DNA of 34,536 bases from Opitutia bacterium (GCA_003142955.1 PLOH01000122.1:1-34536); one strand, 5' to 3'. Numbered from the stretch's first letter, positions 7,124-15,032 are shown. Notes: generated from the sequence alone by a model not told the origin. Program-made: numbers and translations.

Positions 7124-10100
7124 TAGCGCAGCCGGCCCACGGCGGCCTTGATCAGATCCGGGAGCCGGCCAGCGGTGAGCAGTGATTCCGTCTGACTGCT
7201 GGCGGCGCGGGCGAGGACCTGCTGGATGTGGACGTCCACTTGCCGCAGGAACGATGGTTCCACCGCGTATCCATCGCTTTCGAAGGTCAGGATCGGCATG
7301 CCGCGCTGGATGCTGAGCGGCTTGAGGATCGCCTCCGAGATGCGGTAGGGCAGGCAATTGAAGGGACCGAGGAGAATGATGCCGTCATATCCTTCGTTGT
7401 CGGCTTCCAATCCTTTGCCGACCGCCGGAATGATCTCCCCGTAAATGGTCGGAGAGACGTGTTCGGAGGCGGTTTCGAACAGCGTGGAGATGTCGTTGCC
7501 CCCCGCCACCAGCAGGCCGGCCTTGCGGAACAAGAAGCGATAGTATTGCTCAACCTTCCGTTCCGCCTGATAGCTCAGCCACTGCTGGAGATACTGCTTG
7601 CCGTCCGGCTGGAAGATCCGTGTGCAGGCTTTGGCGAACGCCAGACTGCCCGGCTTCATTCCCCAGTTGTAGGCGGTTCCGGCGGCACCGTCATAGGTGC
7701 CATAGAGGAACATATCGGTCAGATCGACCGGTTTGAGGATGATGCCGTGCGCCGCGTAGAGTTCGCGGACTCCCTCCAAAAAAAACGGGCTGAAGCGCGT
7801 GAAAAAATCGCCGGTGACCACCACGCGCGGGCAGGTGCGCGGATCCCGCTGGCGCGGCAGGGCCGCCAGCCGGTCGACAAACCCGGGCAGGCCGGCATGG
7901 AACTGGTCGAGCGAAGACGAGGCGGCGGCGAAGCGCAGCCATTCCTCGCGAAATTGCGCCACGCTCCCTTCGGCGCCGACGACGCGGAGGACGTGGTCGA
8001 TCTCCACCAGGATGTCCGCCAGCAGGAGGGCGGGGGACAGGTGTTTGGCCAGGGTGAGCAGGTCAAATCCGAGGTAGTCGTTTTCTGCGGAGGCGTGGAC
8101 CAGAAAAAGATCGGACAACCGCTGTTCGGCGATAAAGCGCTCAAAGTACCCCAGGTACGAGTCGCTGACGCAGGGCGCGCCCCCCCGGATTGACAGGAAG
8201 CCGGCGATCTCGCCGGCCGGGCGGTTTTCATGGATTTGCAGCAGCTGTCCGATGCACAGCGGCAGGGGCAGACACTCTCGTCCCGAGGTATAGCGCAAGC
8301 CGTGCTCCAACTGGCGTCGGTCCAACGGGGCGACGGTGCCGGCGTGCAGGCCGAGCCACCGGATCGTGAGCTGCGAGAGGGCCTCGGTGTGGTACTGCGA
8401 GAAGTTCGGGAGGTACAGCTTCACCCGGGGATCGGTCAGGCGCACCTTCTCGCCGTTCGAACGGATGATTCGGCCGCCCTTGGTCAGCTGGCACGGCGTG
8501 AAGGACCGGTGGCCACCGTGCCGCGTCTCGCGATAATTGCGGACGATGTCGAGAAACGCTTCAAGGCGGGTCTGCACGCCCGCGTCGGCGGTGTGGGCAT
8601 CGATTTCGAGGATCAGGTAGGGCTTGGCGCCCAGCTCGGAGGCGAGCATGGCGTGGGTGAACGCGTCGATCGTGCAGCTGAAATTGCTCACGCAAAGCAG
8701 GAAGAGATTCGGATGCCGCCGGATGAGGGCCACCGCGTTCATGATTTGGTTGGCGAAATGCCAGGAGGTGGGGCCGGTGCCCTCCGGCAGGAGGCAGTCC
8801 GCCGGGATGACGGTGACGCCCATGCTCGCGAGTTTGCGCCCGACGGATTGCGAGGCCTCGGGGGAGAAAGCGTTGTAACTGTGGCCCGCCAGCACGACCG
8901 CGGGTTTTCCCGCCGCAATGGCCTCGGCCAGGGCACGTTCACCCAGATCGCGCAGCGCGCGTTCGGTCTCCACCTGAGCCTGCACCGCGGCCGCCCAGGC
9001 CGACTCGGCCAGTTCGCGGCGGACGCCGATTTCCCGCACCACCAGTTCCACCAGCGCCGGGCAGCCCGCGTAGCCGTTGGTGAAATCCAGCAGTGGCGAA
9101 AGGAACCGGGTGTCCGGAAATGCCTTGGCGATGAAGTACGGGCCGGCCTGCGTGATCGGGCAGAGGTAGGAATCCCGGCAGGCGTTGGGCTGGGGCATGC
9201 GCAGCACGTGCGGCAGGAAGACCAGCTCGACGCCCTGCCTGGCCAGATCCAGCACGGCGCCGTGGGCGATCTGCACGGGAAAGCAGAAACCGGAATACGA
9301 CTTGAGATCGCCCTGCGGATCCACGCCGGACAGCACGACGTCCAGGCCGAGGCCGGCAAAAAACGTGGCGTAGAGCGGGTACAGCGAATGGGTCGTCAAC
9401 GCGCACGGAATTCCAAGGCGCGTTCCATCTGGCATCTCGCGGCGGGAGCCGCGCAGCGAATCCTCCAGATACGACCGGGCGCCCGCGAGGGTTTGTTCGA
9501 CGCGCTGCCGGCGGGATCTGGCCGCCGGCTGGGATTTCGGAGCCGGGTGAAGGAATCTCCTCGCGTCGCCGAAGACCAGCTTGAACCGCTGCTCGACGAG
9601 ATCCGCGGTCGCGGTCGCGCGCGACTTTCGTTTCCACACGTTCTCGTAAAGACTGCAACGGCCGCCGAAGGGGAACCGCCGGCCGGCCACCTCGAAGCGT
9701 TCGATGCCGCAGCACAACTGGCACGCCTGGCACGTGAACCGGCCGACGAGTTTCATTTCCGGCGCAGCCAAGGTGAGCAGTTCTCTGGGCTTTCCCATGG
9801 TGCCGCCGGCGCGTTGCACAGTCAGCAATCCGACGCCCAGCGCGCCGAGCAACTCGGGATCTGCCGGGATGACAATGGAACGATCGGCACTGTGGGCAAA
9901 CGCATGTCCCACGGCGCGGTTGAGGGCGACGCCTCCCTGCAGGAACACTTTCTTTCCCATGACCCGCGGTCCCTTGACCCGAGTGAGGTAATTGCCGGCA
10001 ATCGCATAAACCAGTCCGGCAACAATGTCGTCGCGCGAGCGGCCCTGCTGCTGGGCGATCCGAATGTCGGAATTGATGAACGCCGCGCAGGTCGCCTTGA

Positions 10101-11433
10101 AATGCACTGGGGCCGACGCATTCAGCGCGATGCCGGCGATGTCGGCGACGGCGAGCCCCAGGTCGCCCTGAGCGCTCTCCTCCAGAAAGGAGCCGGTGCC
10201 GGCGGAACAGGCGTTGTTCATCGCGTAGTCGACGGGCACCCCGTTGCGCAGGAGGATGTACTTGGAATCCTGTCCGCCGATCTCGAAGATCGTGTCCACT
10301 TCAGGATCGAAGTGCGCCGCGCCGGCCGCATGGGCCGAGATTTCGTTGTAGACGTGGACGGTCCCGAGGTAGGCGCCCAGCAGTTCGCGGGCGGAGCCGG
10401 TCGTGCCCACCAGCCCCACCGGACGGTTGCCCACTTGGTTGGCGAGCGCGTGCAGGCACTCGCGGGCCGCCGCCACGGGATCGCCGCGCGTGCGCAGGTA
10501 GTGCGAGGCCACGACGCCGCGGGTTGACGGATCGAGCAGGATCGCCTTGGTCGTCGTCGACCCCGCGTCCAAGCCCAGGACGAGCGGGCCGTCGGCCGGC
10601 GCCTGGCGCTGCGGAGCAGCAATCACCTGCACCCGGTCGGCGTAGCGATGAAGCGGGGGCAGGCTGTCGAGAACCGGGGGGCGCGCGAGCTGCGGCCGCC
10701 GGTGGCGGGGGTCGTCACGGGTGAGCAGGGCGCAACCCCAGGCTTCGTACCAGGGACTTTCGGGGAGCACAACGAACTCGGTCTCCGGCTGTTTCTCACG
10801 CAAGGCGGCCAGCATCGCTGCGTTGCGGGTCACCCCGCCAATGAGCAGCACCCGGCGTTGCGCGCGCTGCCCTTTCTCCAGCAACGCGATGACTTTGTTG
10901 GCCATGCTGTCGTGCAGCGTGCGCAGGATGTCCGCGGGAGAAGCTTCGTTGCGGTTGAGTTTGTGGGTGATGTCCGATTTGCAGTGGACGGAACAACGGG
11001 ACGCCAGCGGCACGACCGTGCCGGCGAACGAACGGCGGATCGCTTCGTCGAGTTCCAGACCCATCCGGCCGATCTGCTGGACGAAGAACTCGCCGCTGCC
11101 GGCGGCGCATTTGTTGTGCGAGAGCACATGGGCGATCCGGCCCTCCGCGAGGATGTAAACCAGAAAGGACTCCCCGCCGAGGGAGATCACGGCGTCGAAT
11201 CCACCCGGCGTGTCCCGCAGCCCCCGCTGGATGGCGGCGACTTCGGGAAGGTGCCCGAGGTGGCCGGAAACGCCGAAGGCCTCGGCCTCGACGAATCCGG
11301 GTCCGGCGAGCAGCTGATCGAGCACTGCGATGGGACGGCCCTGATGGGCGACGACCGTGGCGTCCCGGGCGTCGCCGCGCAGGGAGACGATCTTCACGGT
11401 CAGAGCCCCGATGTTGATACCCACAAAAGACAT
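7123..11433 (-). CDS. Fused acyl-CoA dehydratase activase / HgdB-like protein (BadF-BadG family, DUF2229)
   Basis: This is a 1436-residue protein. Residues 1-245 are a first BadF/BadG/HgdC-type ASKHA domain and 285-540 a second. Residues 568-593 are a Cys cluster (CxxCxxCC, then GGRC), followed from about 672 by a DUF2229/HgdB-like dehydratase region with scattered conserved cysteines (677, 717, 752, 758, then RECLPLPLC and GAPCVSDSY). In the family, the ATPase pumps an electron, with ATP hydrolysis, through a [4Fe-4S] cluster held between two subunits into a partner iron-sulfur reductase or double-cubane protein. Domain 2 is canonical: GLDAGSTTTK (287-296), EIGGQDSK (384-391), cluster Cys 409 in NACSAGTGSF and Cys 449. 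Domain 1 keeps Cys 109 (NKCAAGSG) and Cys 147 but has GINIGALTVK and SLGGES in place of the ATP loops. The start is supported by GGGAGG 8 bases upstream. The physiological substrate is unknown. Confidence 0.88.
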   Translation of the reverse strand: MSFVGINIGALTVKIVSLRGDARDATVVAHQGRPIAVLDQLLAGPGFVEAEAFGVSGHLGHLPEVAAIQRGLRDTPGGFDAVISLGGESFLVYILAEGRIAHVLSHNKCAAGSGEFFVQQIGRMGLELDEAIRRSFAGTVVPLASRCSVHCKSDITHKLNRNEASPADILRTLHDSMANKVIALLEKGQRAQRRVLLIGGVTRNAAMLAALREKQPETEFVVLPESPWYEAWGCALLTRDDPRHRRPQLARPPVLDSLPPLHRYADRVQVIAAPQRQAPADGPLVLGLDAGSTTTKAILLDPSTRGVVASHYLRTRGDPVAAARECLHALANQVGNRPVGLVGTTGSARELLGAYLGTVHVYNEISAHAAGAAHFDPEVDTIFEIGGQDSKYILLRNGVPVDYAMNNACSAGTGSFLEESAQGDLGLAVADIAGIALNASAPVHFKATCAAFINSDIRIAQQQGRSRDDIVAGLVYAIAGNYLTRVKGPRVMGKKVFLQGGVALNRAVGHAFAHSADRSIVIPADPELLGALGVGLLTVQRAGGTMGKPRELLTLAAPEMKLVGRFTCQACQLCCGIERFEVAGRRFPFGGRCSLYENVWKRKSRATATADLVEQRFKLVFGDARRFLHPAPKSQPAARSRRQRVEQTLAGARSYLEDSLRGSRREMPDGTRLGIPCALTTHSLYPLYATFFAGLGLDVVLSGVDPQGDLKSYSGFCFPVQIAHGAVLDLARQGVELVFLPHVLRMPQPNACRDSYLCPITQAGPYFIAKAFPDTRFLSPLLDFTNGYAGCPALVELVVREIGVRRELAESAWAAAVQAQVETERALRDLGERALAEAIAAGKPAVVLAGHSYNAFSPEASQSVGRKLASMGVTVIPADCLLPEGTGPTSWHFANQIMNAVALIRRHPNLFLLCVSNFSCTIDAFTHAMLASELGAKPYLILEIDAHTADAGVQTRLEAFLDIVRNYRETRHGGHRSFTPCQLTKGGRIIRSNGEKVRLTDPRVKLYLPNFSQYHTEALSQLTIRWLGLHAGTVAPLDRRQLEHGLRYTSGRECLPLPLCIGQLLQIHENRPAGEIAGFLSIRGGAPCVSDSYLGYFERFIAEQRLSDLFLVHASAENDYLGFDLLTLAKHLSPALLLADILVEIDHVLRVVGAEGSVAQFREEWLRFAAASSSLDQFHAGLPGFVDRLAALPRQRDPRTCPRVVVTGDFFTRFSPFFLEGVRELYAAHGIILKPVDLTDMFLYGTYDGAAGTAYNWGMKPGSLAFAKACTRIFQPDGKQYLQQWLSYQAERKVEQYYRFLFRKAGLLVAGGNDISTLFETASEHVSPTIYGEIIPAVGKGLEADNEGYDGIILLGPFNCLPYRISEAILKPLSIQRGMPILTFESDGYAVEPSFLRQVDVHIQQVLARAASSQTESLLTAGRLPDLIKAAVGRLR

Positions 11434-11560
11434 GGCAGCAGCCTCCCGATACTGGCTTGTGGGCGGAAAGGGGAGGTAATTGTTTTGGCCTGGGCCGGAT
11501 GTTTCCTGGCGCCGCGATGCCCTCGTCGCGTTCCGCTCGCCCGTCGGCGGCCCTCAGATT

Positions 11561-11618
11561 GTAGGAGCCTGCTGGCAGGCGTTTTCTCGGGGTGGATCGC
11601 CTGCAGGCAGGCTCTTAC
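11561..11618 (+). repeat. REP doublet (REPIN), GTAGGAGCCTGC type
   Basis: The left unit GTAGGAGCCTGCTGGCAGGC (from 11561) and the right unit, which on the minus strand reads GTAAGAGCCTGCCTGCAGGC, face each other around a short spacer. The region 11434-11754 between the divergent activator and mbfA genes otherwise holds the activator's ribosome binding site, a possible mbfA promoter and nothing else I can identify. Confidence 0.75.
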
Positions 11619-11720
11619 ACCGTCCGCCGGGCGGCTTGATCGCAGTCGGGCGAAATCGTGGCGCGTGACATTGGGCCGGCTGAGACGCGGGCTGCGGCCC
11701 CGCCGTGCCACCGCCGCGGC

Positions 11721-11748
11721 TTGCCAGCGTGAAGCCACGTTCTAGGCT
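11721..11748 (+). promoter_or_regulatory. Possible mbfA promoter
   Basis: TTGCCA (11721-11726) and TAGGCT (11743-11748) are spaced by 16 bases. Transcription would start about at the mbfA ATG at 11755, implying a leaderless or nearly leaderless message, which fits the absence of any ribosome binding site. I see no clear Fur or Irr operator. This is a guess from consensus only. Confidence 0.28.
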
Positions 11749-11754
11749 CTCGGC

Positions 11755-12714
11755 ATGGGCAAGGCATTCCATGAACTGACCGAGCGGGAAATCCTCGCGC
11801 TCGCCATCGCGCTGGAAGAGGAGGACGGGCGGATCTATGGTGAATTCGCGGAGCGGTTGCGCGCCGACTTTCCGGCGACCGCGGCCGAGCTCGCCGGTCT
11901 GCGCGATGCGGAATCCACGCACCGGCACCGGCTGCTGGAGGCCTATCAGGCGCGTTTCGGCGCGCACCTGCCGTTGCTGCGGCGACAGGACGTGAAGGGC
12001 TTCGTCGACCGCAAGCCGCTCTGGCTGGCCCGCGCGCTGTCGGTGGCGCAGGTCCGCCGCGAGGTGGAAATGATGGAGTTTGAGACCCGCCGGTTCTACG
12101 AGGCCGTCGCGCAGCGCACCACCGACGCCGGCATCCGCCAGTTGCTGGGCGATCTGGCCCAGGAGGAGCGCCGGCATAGCGAACTGGCCGAGCACTTTGA
12201 AAAGGAACAGACGGCCTCGGGCGCGCGGGCCGAGGAGGAGGCCACGCAGCGGCGCATTTTCGTGCTCCAGATCGTGCAGCCGGCCCTGGCCGGCCTGATG
12301 GACGGGTCGGTGTCGACGCTCGCGCCGCTGTTTGCCGCGGCGTTCGCCACCCACAACAGCCTGGACGCATTCCGGGTCGGCCTCGCGGCCTCGGTGGGTG
12401 CGGGCATTAGCATGGGATTTGCCGAGGCGCTGTCCGACGACGGCGCGCTGAGCGGGCGCGGACACCCGTGGTTGCGCGGCGGAGTCTGCGGACTCATGAC
12501 CACGCTGGGCGGAATCGGCCACACGCTGCCGTATCTGATCCCGGACTTCCGCCTGGCGACGGGGGTCGCGGGCGCGGTGGTGGCCGTGGAACTTGTAGTG
12601 ATATCTTGGATACGAAATCACTACATGGACACGCGGTTCCTCTCCGCGGCCTTCCAGGTCATCCTCGGCGGCCTGCTCGTGTTCATCGCCGGGATCGTCA
12701 TCGGTTCGGCATGA
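11755..12714 (+). CDS. mbfA: MbfA-type ferritin-like/VIT iron exporter
   Basis: This is a 319-residue fusion of a ferritin-like four-helix domain (about 1-150) and a VIT1/CCC1-type membrane domain (about 165-319). MbfA proteins sit in the inner membrane and export iron, protecting cells from iron and peroxide stress. The di-iron ligand pattern is visible: EEED near residue 21, E53-x-x-H56, E107/E110 in EMMEFE, and E138-x-x-H141. The VIT part has the signature [18 protein letters not shown] (180-197), the acidic [10 protein letters not shown] region and three further membrane helices. The ATG at 11755 is the only plausible start. The GNAT gene overlaps its stop by 4 bases. The divergent neighbour is a large iron-sulfur protein, so a link through iron supply is possible but unproven. 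Confidence 0.9.
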   Translation: MGKAFHELTEREILALAIALEEEDGRIYGEFAERLRADFPATAAELAGLRDAESTHRHRLLEAYQARFGAHLPLLRRQDVKGFVDRKPLWLARALSVAQVRREVEMMEFETRRFYEAVAQRTTDAGIRQLLGDLAQEERRHSELAEHFEKEQTASGARAEEEATQRRIFVLQIVQPALAGLMDGSVSTLAPLFAAAFATHNSLDAFRVGLAASVGAGISMGFAEALSDDGALSGRGHPWLRGGVCGLMTTLGGIGHTLPYLIPDFRLATGVAGAVVAVELVVISWIRNHYMDTRFLSAAFQVILGGLLVFIAGIVIGSA

Positions 12715-13148
12715 TCGCGCTGCACCTTCGCCCCTACCGGCCGGAAGACGAGGCGGCCGTGGTTGACCTGTGGCAGGCGTGTCACCTGGCCGTGCCGCAG
12801 AACGATCCCCGCCGGGACATCGCGCGCAAGCTCCGCGTCAATCCGGAATGGTTGCTCGTCGGCGAAGGGGGTGGAAAGATCGTTGCCACCTGCATGGTGG
12901 GCTACGAAGGGCATCGCGGCTGGATCAATTATCTCGCGGTGGCCCCGGAGTGGCAGCGGAGCGGGTATGGGCGGCAGATGATGGCGGAAGCGGAGCGGCT
13001 CCTGCGGCAGGCCGGCTGCGCGAAGATCAATCTGCAGGTGCGGGCGTCAAACGTCGCGGTGGTGCAGTTTTATCGCCGCCTCAACTTCAAGGTCGACGAC
13101 GTCGTCAGCATGGGAAAACGGCTGGAGCCGGACCAGCCGCCGTCGTGA
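12711..13148 (+). CDS. GNAT-family N-acetyltransferase, YpeA-like
   Basis: This 145-residue protein starts at the ATG in the ATGA overlap with the mbfA stop, which fixes the start and implies translational coupling. It resembles E. coli YpeA along its length: [18 protein letters not shown] near residues 20-37 (YpeA has a similar LW-x-x-C...NDP), [15 protein letters not shown], then the acetyl-CoA pyrophosphate loop QRSGYG (82-87), and [20 protein letters not shown] followed by GKRL at the C-terminus. It should acetylate a small molecule or protein amine using acetyl-CoA; the substrate of YpeA-type enzymes is not firmly known. Co-expression with an iron exporter is notable but its meaning is unclear. 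Confidence 0.87.
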   Translation: MIALHLRPYRPEDEAAVVDLWQACHLAVPQNDPRRDIARKLRVNPEWLLVGEGGGKIVATCMVGYEGHRGWINYLAVAPEWQRSGYGRQMMAEAERLLRQAGCAKINLQVRASNVAVVQFYRRLNFKVDDVVSMGKRLEPDQPPS

Positions 13149-13222
13149 CTTGAGCTTCGGCTGGCGCGGCATTCGGCTGGTTCATGGAGAGGCGCCCCGC
13201 CGGAATGCCTGCGACAAGGGGC

Positions 13223-13251
13223 TTGACAAGAAAATCGCCGCCCGGTGCACT
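13223..13251 (+). promoter_or_regulatory. Probable promoter of the rpsP operon
   Basis: A perfect TTGACA (13223-13228) is followed after 17 bases by TGCACT (13246-13251). Transcription would begin about 13258, giving a leader of about 37 bases to the rpsP ATG at 13295. The -10 box is poor, but the -35 and spacing are ideal and the position fits a ribosomal-protein operon. Confidence 0.5.
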
Positions 13252-13294
13252 CAACGGCTTTTCCAAACGACTCATCCATCCGTCCGTATCCACC

Positions 13295-13588
13295 ATGGCT
13301 CTTAAGATCCGTCTTTCCCGCATCGGCACCAAGCACAAGCCCATTTATCGGGTCGTGGTGACTGAGGAGCGTTACCGCCGCGACGGCGCGGCCACGGAAA
13401 TCCTTGGCACCTATACACCTGAGGCCAAGGGCAACCCGCTGCAGATCGACCTGACCCGGGTTGACTACTGGTTCGGCAAAGGCGCCCGTCCGACTGATAC
13501 CATGCACGCGCTGATCAAGAAAGAGCGCCGCCGGCAGGCCGCGCTCGCCGCGGCGGCTCCGGTTCCAGCCGCCGCCCCGGTGACCTGA
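13295..13588 (+). CDS. rpsP: 30S ribosomal protein S16
   Basis: S16 is a 97-residue small-subunit protein needed for 30S assembly. The start is the ATG at 13295, because MALKIRLSRIGTKHKPIYRV is the standard S16 N-terminus; in-frame codons upstream are not conserved. The core RRDGAATEILGTYTPEAKGN and the DYWFGKGARPTDTMHALIKK segment match the family, and an Ala/Pro-rich tail of about 15 residues follows. There is no Shine-Dalgarno sequence: the leader just before the ATG is CGTATCCACC. In most bacteria rimM follows, but here a repeat element and then trmD follow. Confidence 0.96.
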   Translation: MALKIRLSRIGTKHKPIYRVVVTEERYRRDGAATEILGTYTPEAKGNPLQIDLTRVDYWFGKGARPTDTMHALIKKERRRQAALAAAAPVPAAAPVT

Positions 13589-13598
13589 AGTCCTGTTT

Positions 13599-13705
13599 AC
13601 CACGAAGGCACGAAGAGCACGAAGCTCCGAAAAGCCTCTCTCCGCAGCCTCGGTGAAAAACCGGGGCTTTTTCATTTCCTTCGTGAACTTCGCGCCCTTC
13701 GTGGT
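13599..13705 (+). repeat. Imperfect inverted-repeat element (ACCACGAAG type), no gene inside
   Basis: The left arm ACCACGAAGGCACGAAGAGC (13599 on) and the right arm CCTTCGTGAACTTCGCGCCC plus TTCGTGGT (13678-13705) are imperfect reverse complements. They are the same arms as at 2484-2716, but here the inner 53 bases hold only a terminator-like hairpin. The element occupies the rpsP-trmD gap, where rimM is usually found. Confidence 0.75.
13647..13672 (+). terminator. Rho-independent terminator inside the repeat element
   Basis: GCCTCGG (13647-13653) pairs with CCGGGGC (13661-13667) around a TGAAAAA loop, followed by TTTTT. An alternative pairing of AAAAGCC (13630-13636) with GGCTTTT (13665-13671) is possible. 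It would reduce transcription from rpsP into trmD, so trmD may need its own promoter or readthrough. Confidence 0.65.
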
Positions 13706-13723
13706 TTAGATCGTTCGTCCCCC

Positions 13724-14422
13724 ATGCCGTTGCATATTGACGTCCTCACGCTCTTCCCGCAGATGCTCGACGGCTTCCTGGCTGAGAGCATCCTGGGCCG
13801 GGCCATCGAGGCCGGATTGCTGTCCGTGCAGGTGCATGATCTGCGCGATTGGACGACCGACAAGCACCATCGGGCGGACGACCGGCCGTTTGGCGGAGGC
13901 GCGGGCATGGTCCTGAAGCCGGAGCCGGTTTTTGCCGCCATCGAACAACTGCAGAAGCCTGGTTGCCGGCGCATCTACCTGACGCCTGACGGCGTGCCAC
14001 TGAGCCCGGGTCTGGCCGAGGAGCTTTCGCACCAGTCCCATCTGGTCCTGCTCAGCGGTCACTACGAAGGGATTGATCAACGCATCCGCGATCAGGTCAT
14101 TGACCAGGAGATCAGCATCGGCGACTACGTCCTGACCAACGGGACGCTGGCGGCGGCGGTCGTCATCGACGCGCTGACCCGATTCATTCCTGGCGCCCTC
14201 GGAGAGGAAAAGTCGTTGACGAGCGAAAGTTTCACCGGCAAGTTGCTCGACTTTCCTCAGTACACGCGGCCCGCCGAATTTCGGGGCATGTCCGTGCCGG
14301 AAGTGCTCCTTTCGGGGCACCACGGCGAGATCGAAAAGTGGCGGCTCGCGCGGCGGATGGAGAAAACCCGCCAGATCAGACCCGATTTACTGGAGAAGCA
14401 TCACCATGAACCCGATCATTAA
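13724..14422 (+). CDS. trmD: tRNA (guanine37-N1)-methyltransferase TrmD
   Basis: This is a 232-residue SPOUT methyltransferase that methylates G37 next to the tRNA anticodon using AdoMet and prevents frameshifting. Visible motifs are IDVLTLFPQM at the N-terminus, DRPFGGGAGMVLKPEPVF (53-70), LLSGHYEGIDQRI (109-121) and SIGDYVLTNG (131-140) in the trefoil knot, then VVIDALTRFIPG and the C-terminal domain with YTRPAEFRG and SGHHGEIEKWR. The usual knot-loop Gly-Gly reads Asn-Gly here (TNGT instead of TGGE), a variation in an AdoMet-contacting loop. The start ATG at 13724 follows the repeat arm by 18 bases and has only a C-rich leader. Its last 17 bases overlap the start of rplS. Confidence 0.96.
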   Translation: MPLHIDVLTLFPQMLDGFLAESILGRAIEAGLLSVQVHDLRDWTTDKHHRADDRPFGGGAGMVLKPEPVFAAIEQLQKPGCRRIYLTPDGVPLSPGLAEELSHQSHLVLLSGHYEGIDQRIRDQVIDQEISIGDYVLTNGTLAAAVVIDALTRFIPGALGEEKSLTSESFTGKLLDFPQYTRPAEFRGMSVPEVLLSGHHGEIEKWRLARRMEKTRQIRPDLLEKHHHEPDH

Positions 14423-14831
14423 AGAAATCACCGCCCATCAGATCAATCAGGGCCTGCCACCGTTCAAGGTGGGCGATGGCGTCCGCGTCCACACCAAGGT
14501 GCGCGAAGGCGACAAGGAGCGAATCCAGATCTTCTCCGGCGTCGTAATCGCCCGCAAGGGTCACGGGATCCACGAGTCTTTCACCGTCCGGCGCATCAGC
14601 TACGGCGAAGGCGTTGAGCGGGTGTTCCCGGTCAATTCGCCGAACATCGAGAAGGTGGAGATTGAGAGCGAGAGCGAGGTGATGCGCGCCCGGATGTATT
14701 ATCTCCGCAACCGGACGGGCAAGGCGGCCATGGCCGTCAAAAAGAAGCGGTATGACGCGGAGGAGGTGGCCGCGGTGAGTGCGACCGCGGCGCCGGCGAC
14801 TCCCGCTGCCGAGGCGCCGACGGCGGGCTAG
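14406..14831 (+). CDS. rplS: 50S ribosomal protein L19
   Basis: L19 sits at the 30S-50S interface. The protein has 141 residues. The family core is FKVGDGVRVHTKVREGDKER, IQIFSGVVIARKG, SFTVRRISYGEGVERVFPVN and NIEKVEIE, with RMYYLRNRTGKAAMAVKKKR near residue 98. An Ala/Thr/Pro-rich tail of about 25 residues extends beyond the usual end. The ATG at 14406 lies inside the trmD reading frame, a 17-base overlap that suggests coupled translation. Upstream of the ATG is AGAAGCATCACC, with no convincing Shine-Dalgarno sequence. Confidence 0.96.
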   Translation: MNPIIKEITAHQINQGLPPFKVGDGVRVHTKVREGDKERIQIFSGVVIARKGHGIHESFTVRRISYGEGVERVFPVNSPNIEKVEIESESEVMRARMYYLRNRTGKAAMAVKKKRYDAEEVAAVSATAAPATPAAEAPTAG

Positions 14832-14865
14832 CGGTTGATCGCCCTTAGCCGTTGCTGTGCAAATT

Positions 14866-14925
14866 GCAGGAGGCGAGCTTGCTCGCGATGCAGAGGTGAA
14901 AATCGCCTGCAAGCAGGCTTCCTCC
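14866..14925 (+). repeat. REP doublet (REPIN), GCAGGAGGCGAGC / GGAGGAAGCCTGC type
   Basis: The left unit GCAGGAGGCGAGCTTGCTCG (from 14866) and the right unit, on the minus strand GGAGGAAGCCTGCTTGCAGG, face each other. Both units reappear almost unchanged, in the reverse orientation, in the element at 29064-29163. It lies after rplS and may serve as its 3' hairpin. The rest of 14832-15007 shows nothing clear. Confidence 0.72.
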
Positions 14926-15007
14926 ACCGATCACCTGAGGGCATCATTCTCCACGAGTGAGGTTGGGTTTATTCACTAGAGACGGCCTAGGGGCCTGCGG
15001 GTTGCCA

Positions 15008-15032
15008 GGGAAATGGCTCCCGCCATTTTCCC
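15008..15032 (+). promoter_or_regulatory. Hairpin abutting the transketolase start codon
   Basis: GGGAAATGGC (15008-15017) pairs with GCCATTTTCCC (15022-15032), 10 base pairs with one bulged T and a 4-base loop. The stem ends exactly at the ATG at 15033, and no Shine-Dalgarno sequence is present. Such a stem would occupy the ribosome landing site and could tune translation. Regulation is inference. Confidence 0.45.

Noticed and set aside
8230-10527. Plus-strand frame of 765 codons inside the activator gene
   Set aside because: It is the antisense of a well-supported gene; composition is Arg/Gly/Gln-rich with no recognisable domain.
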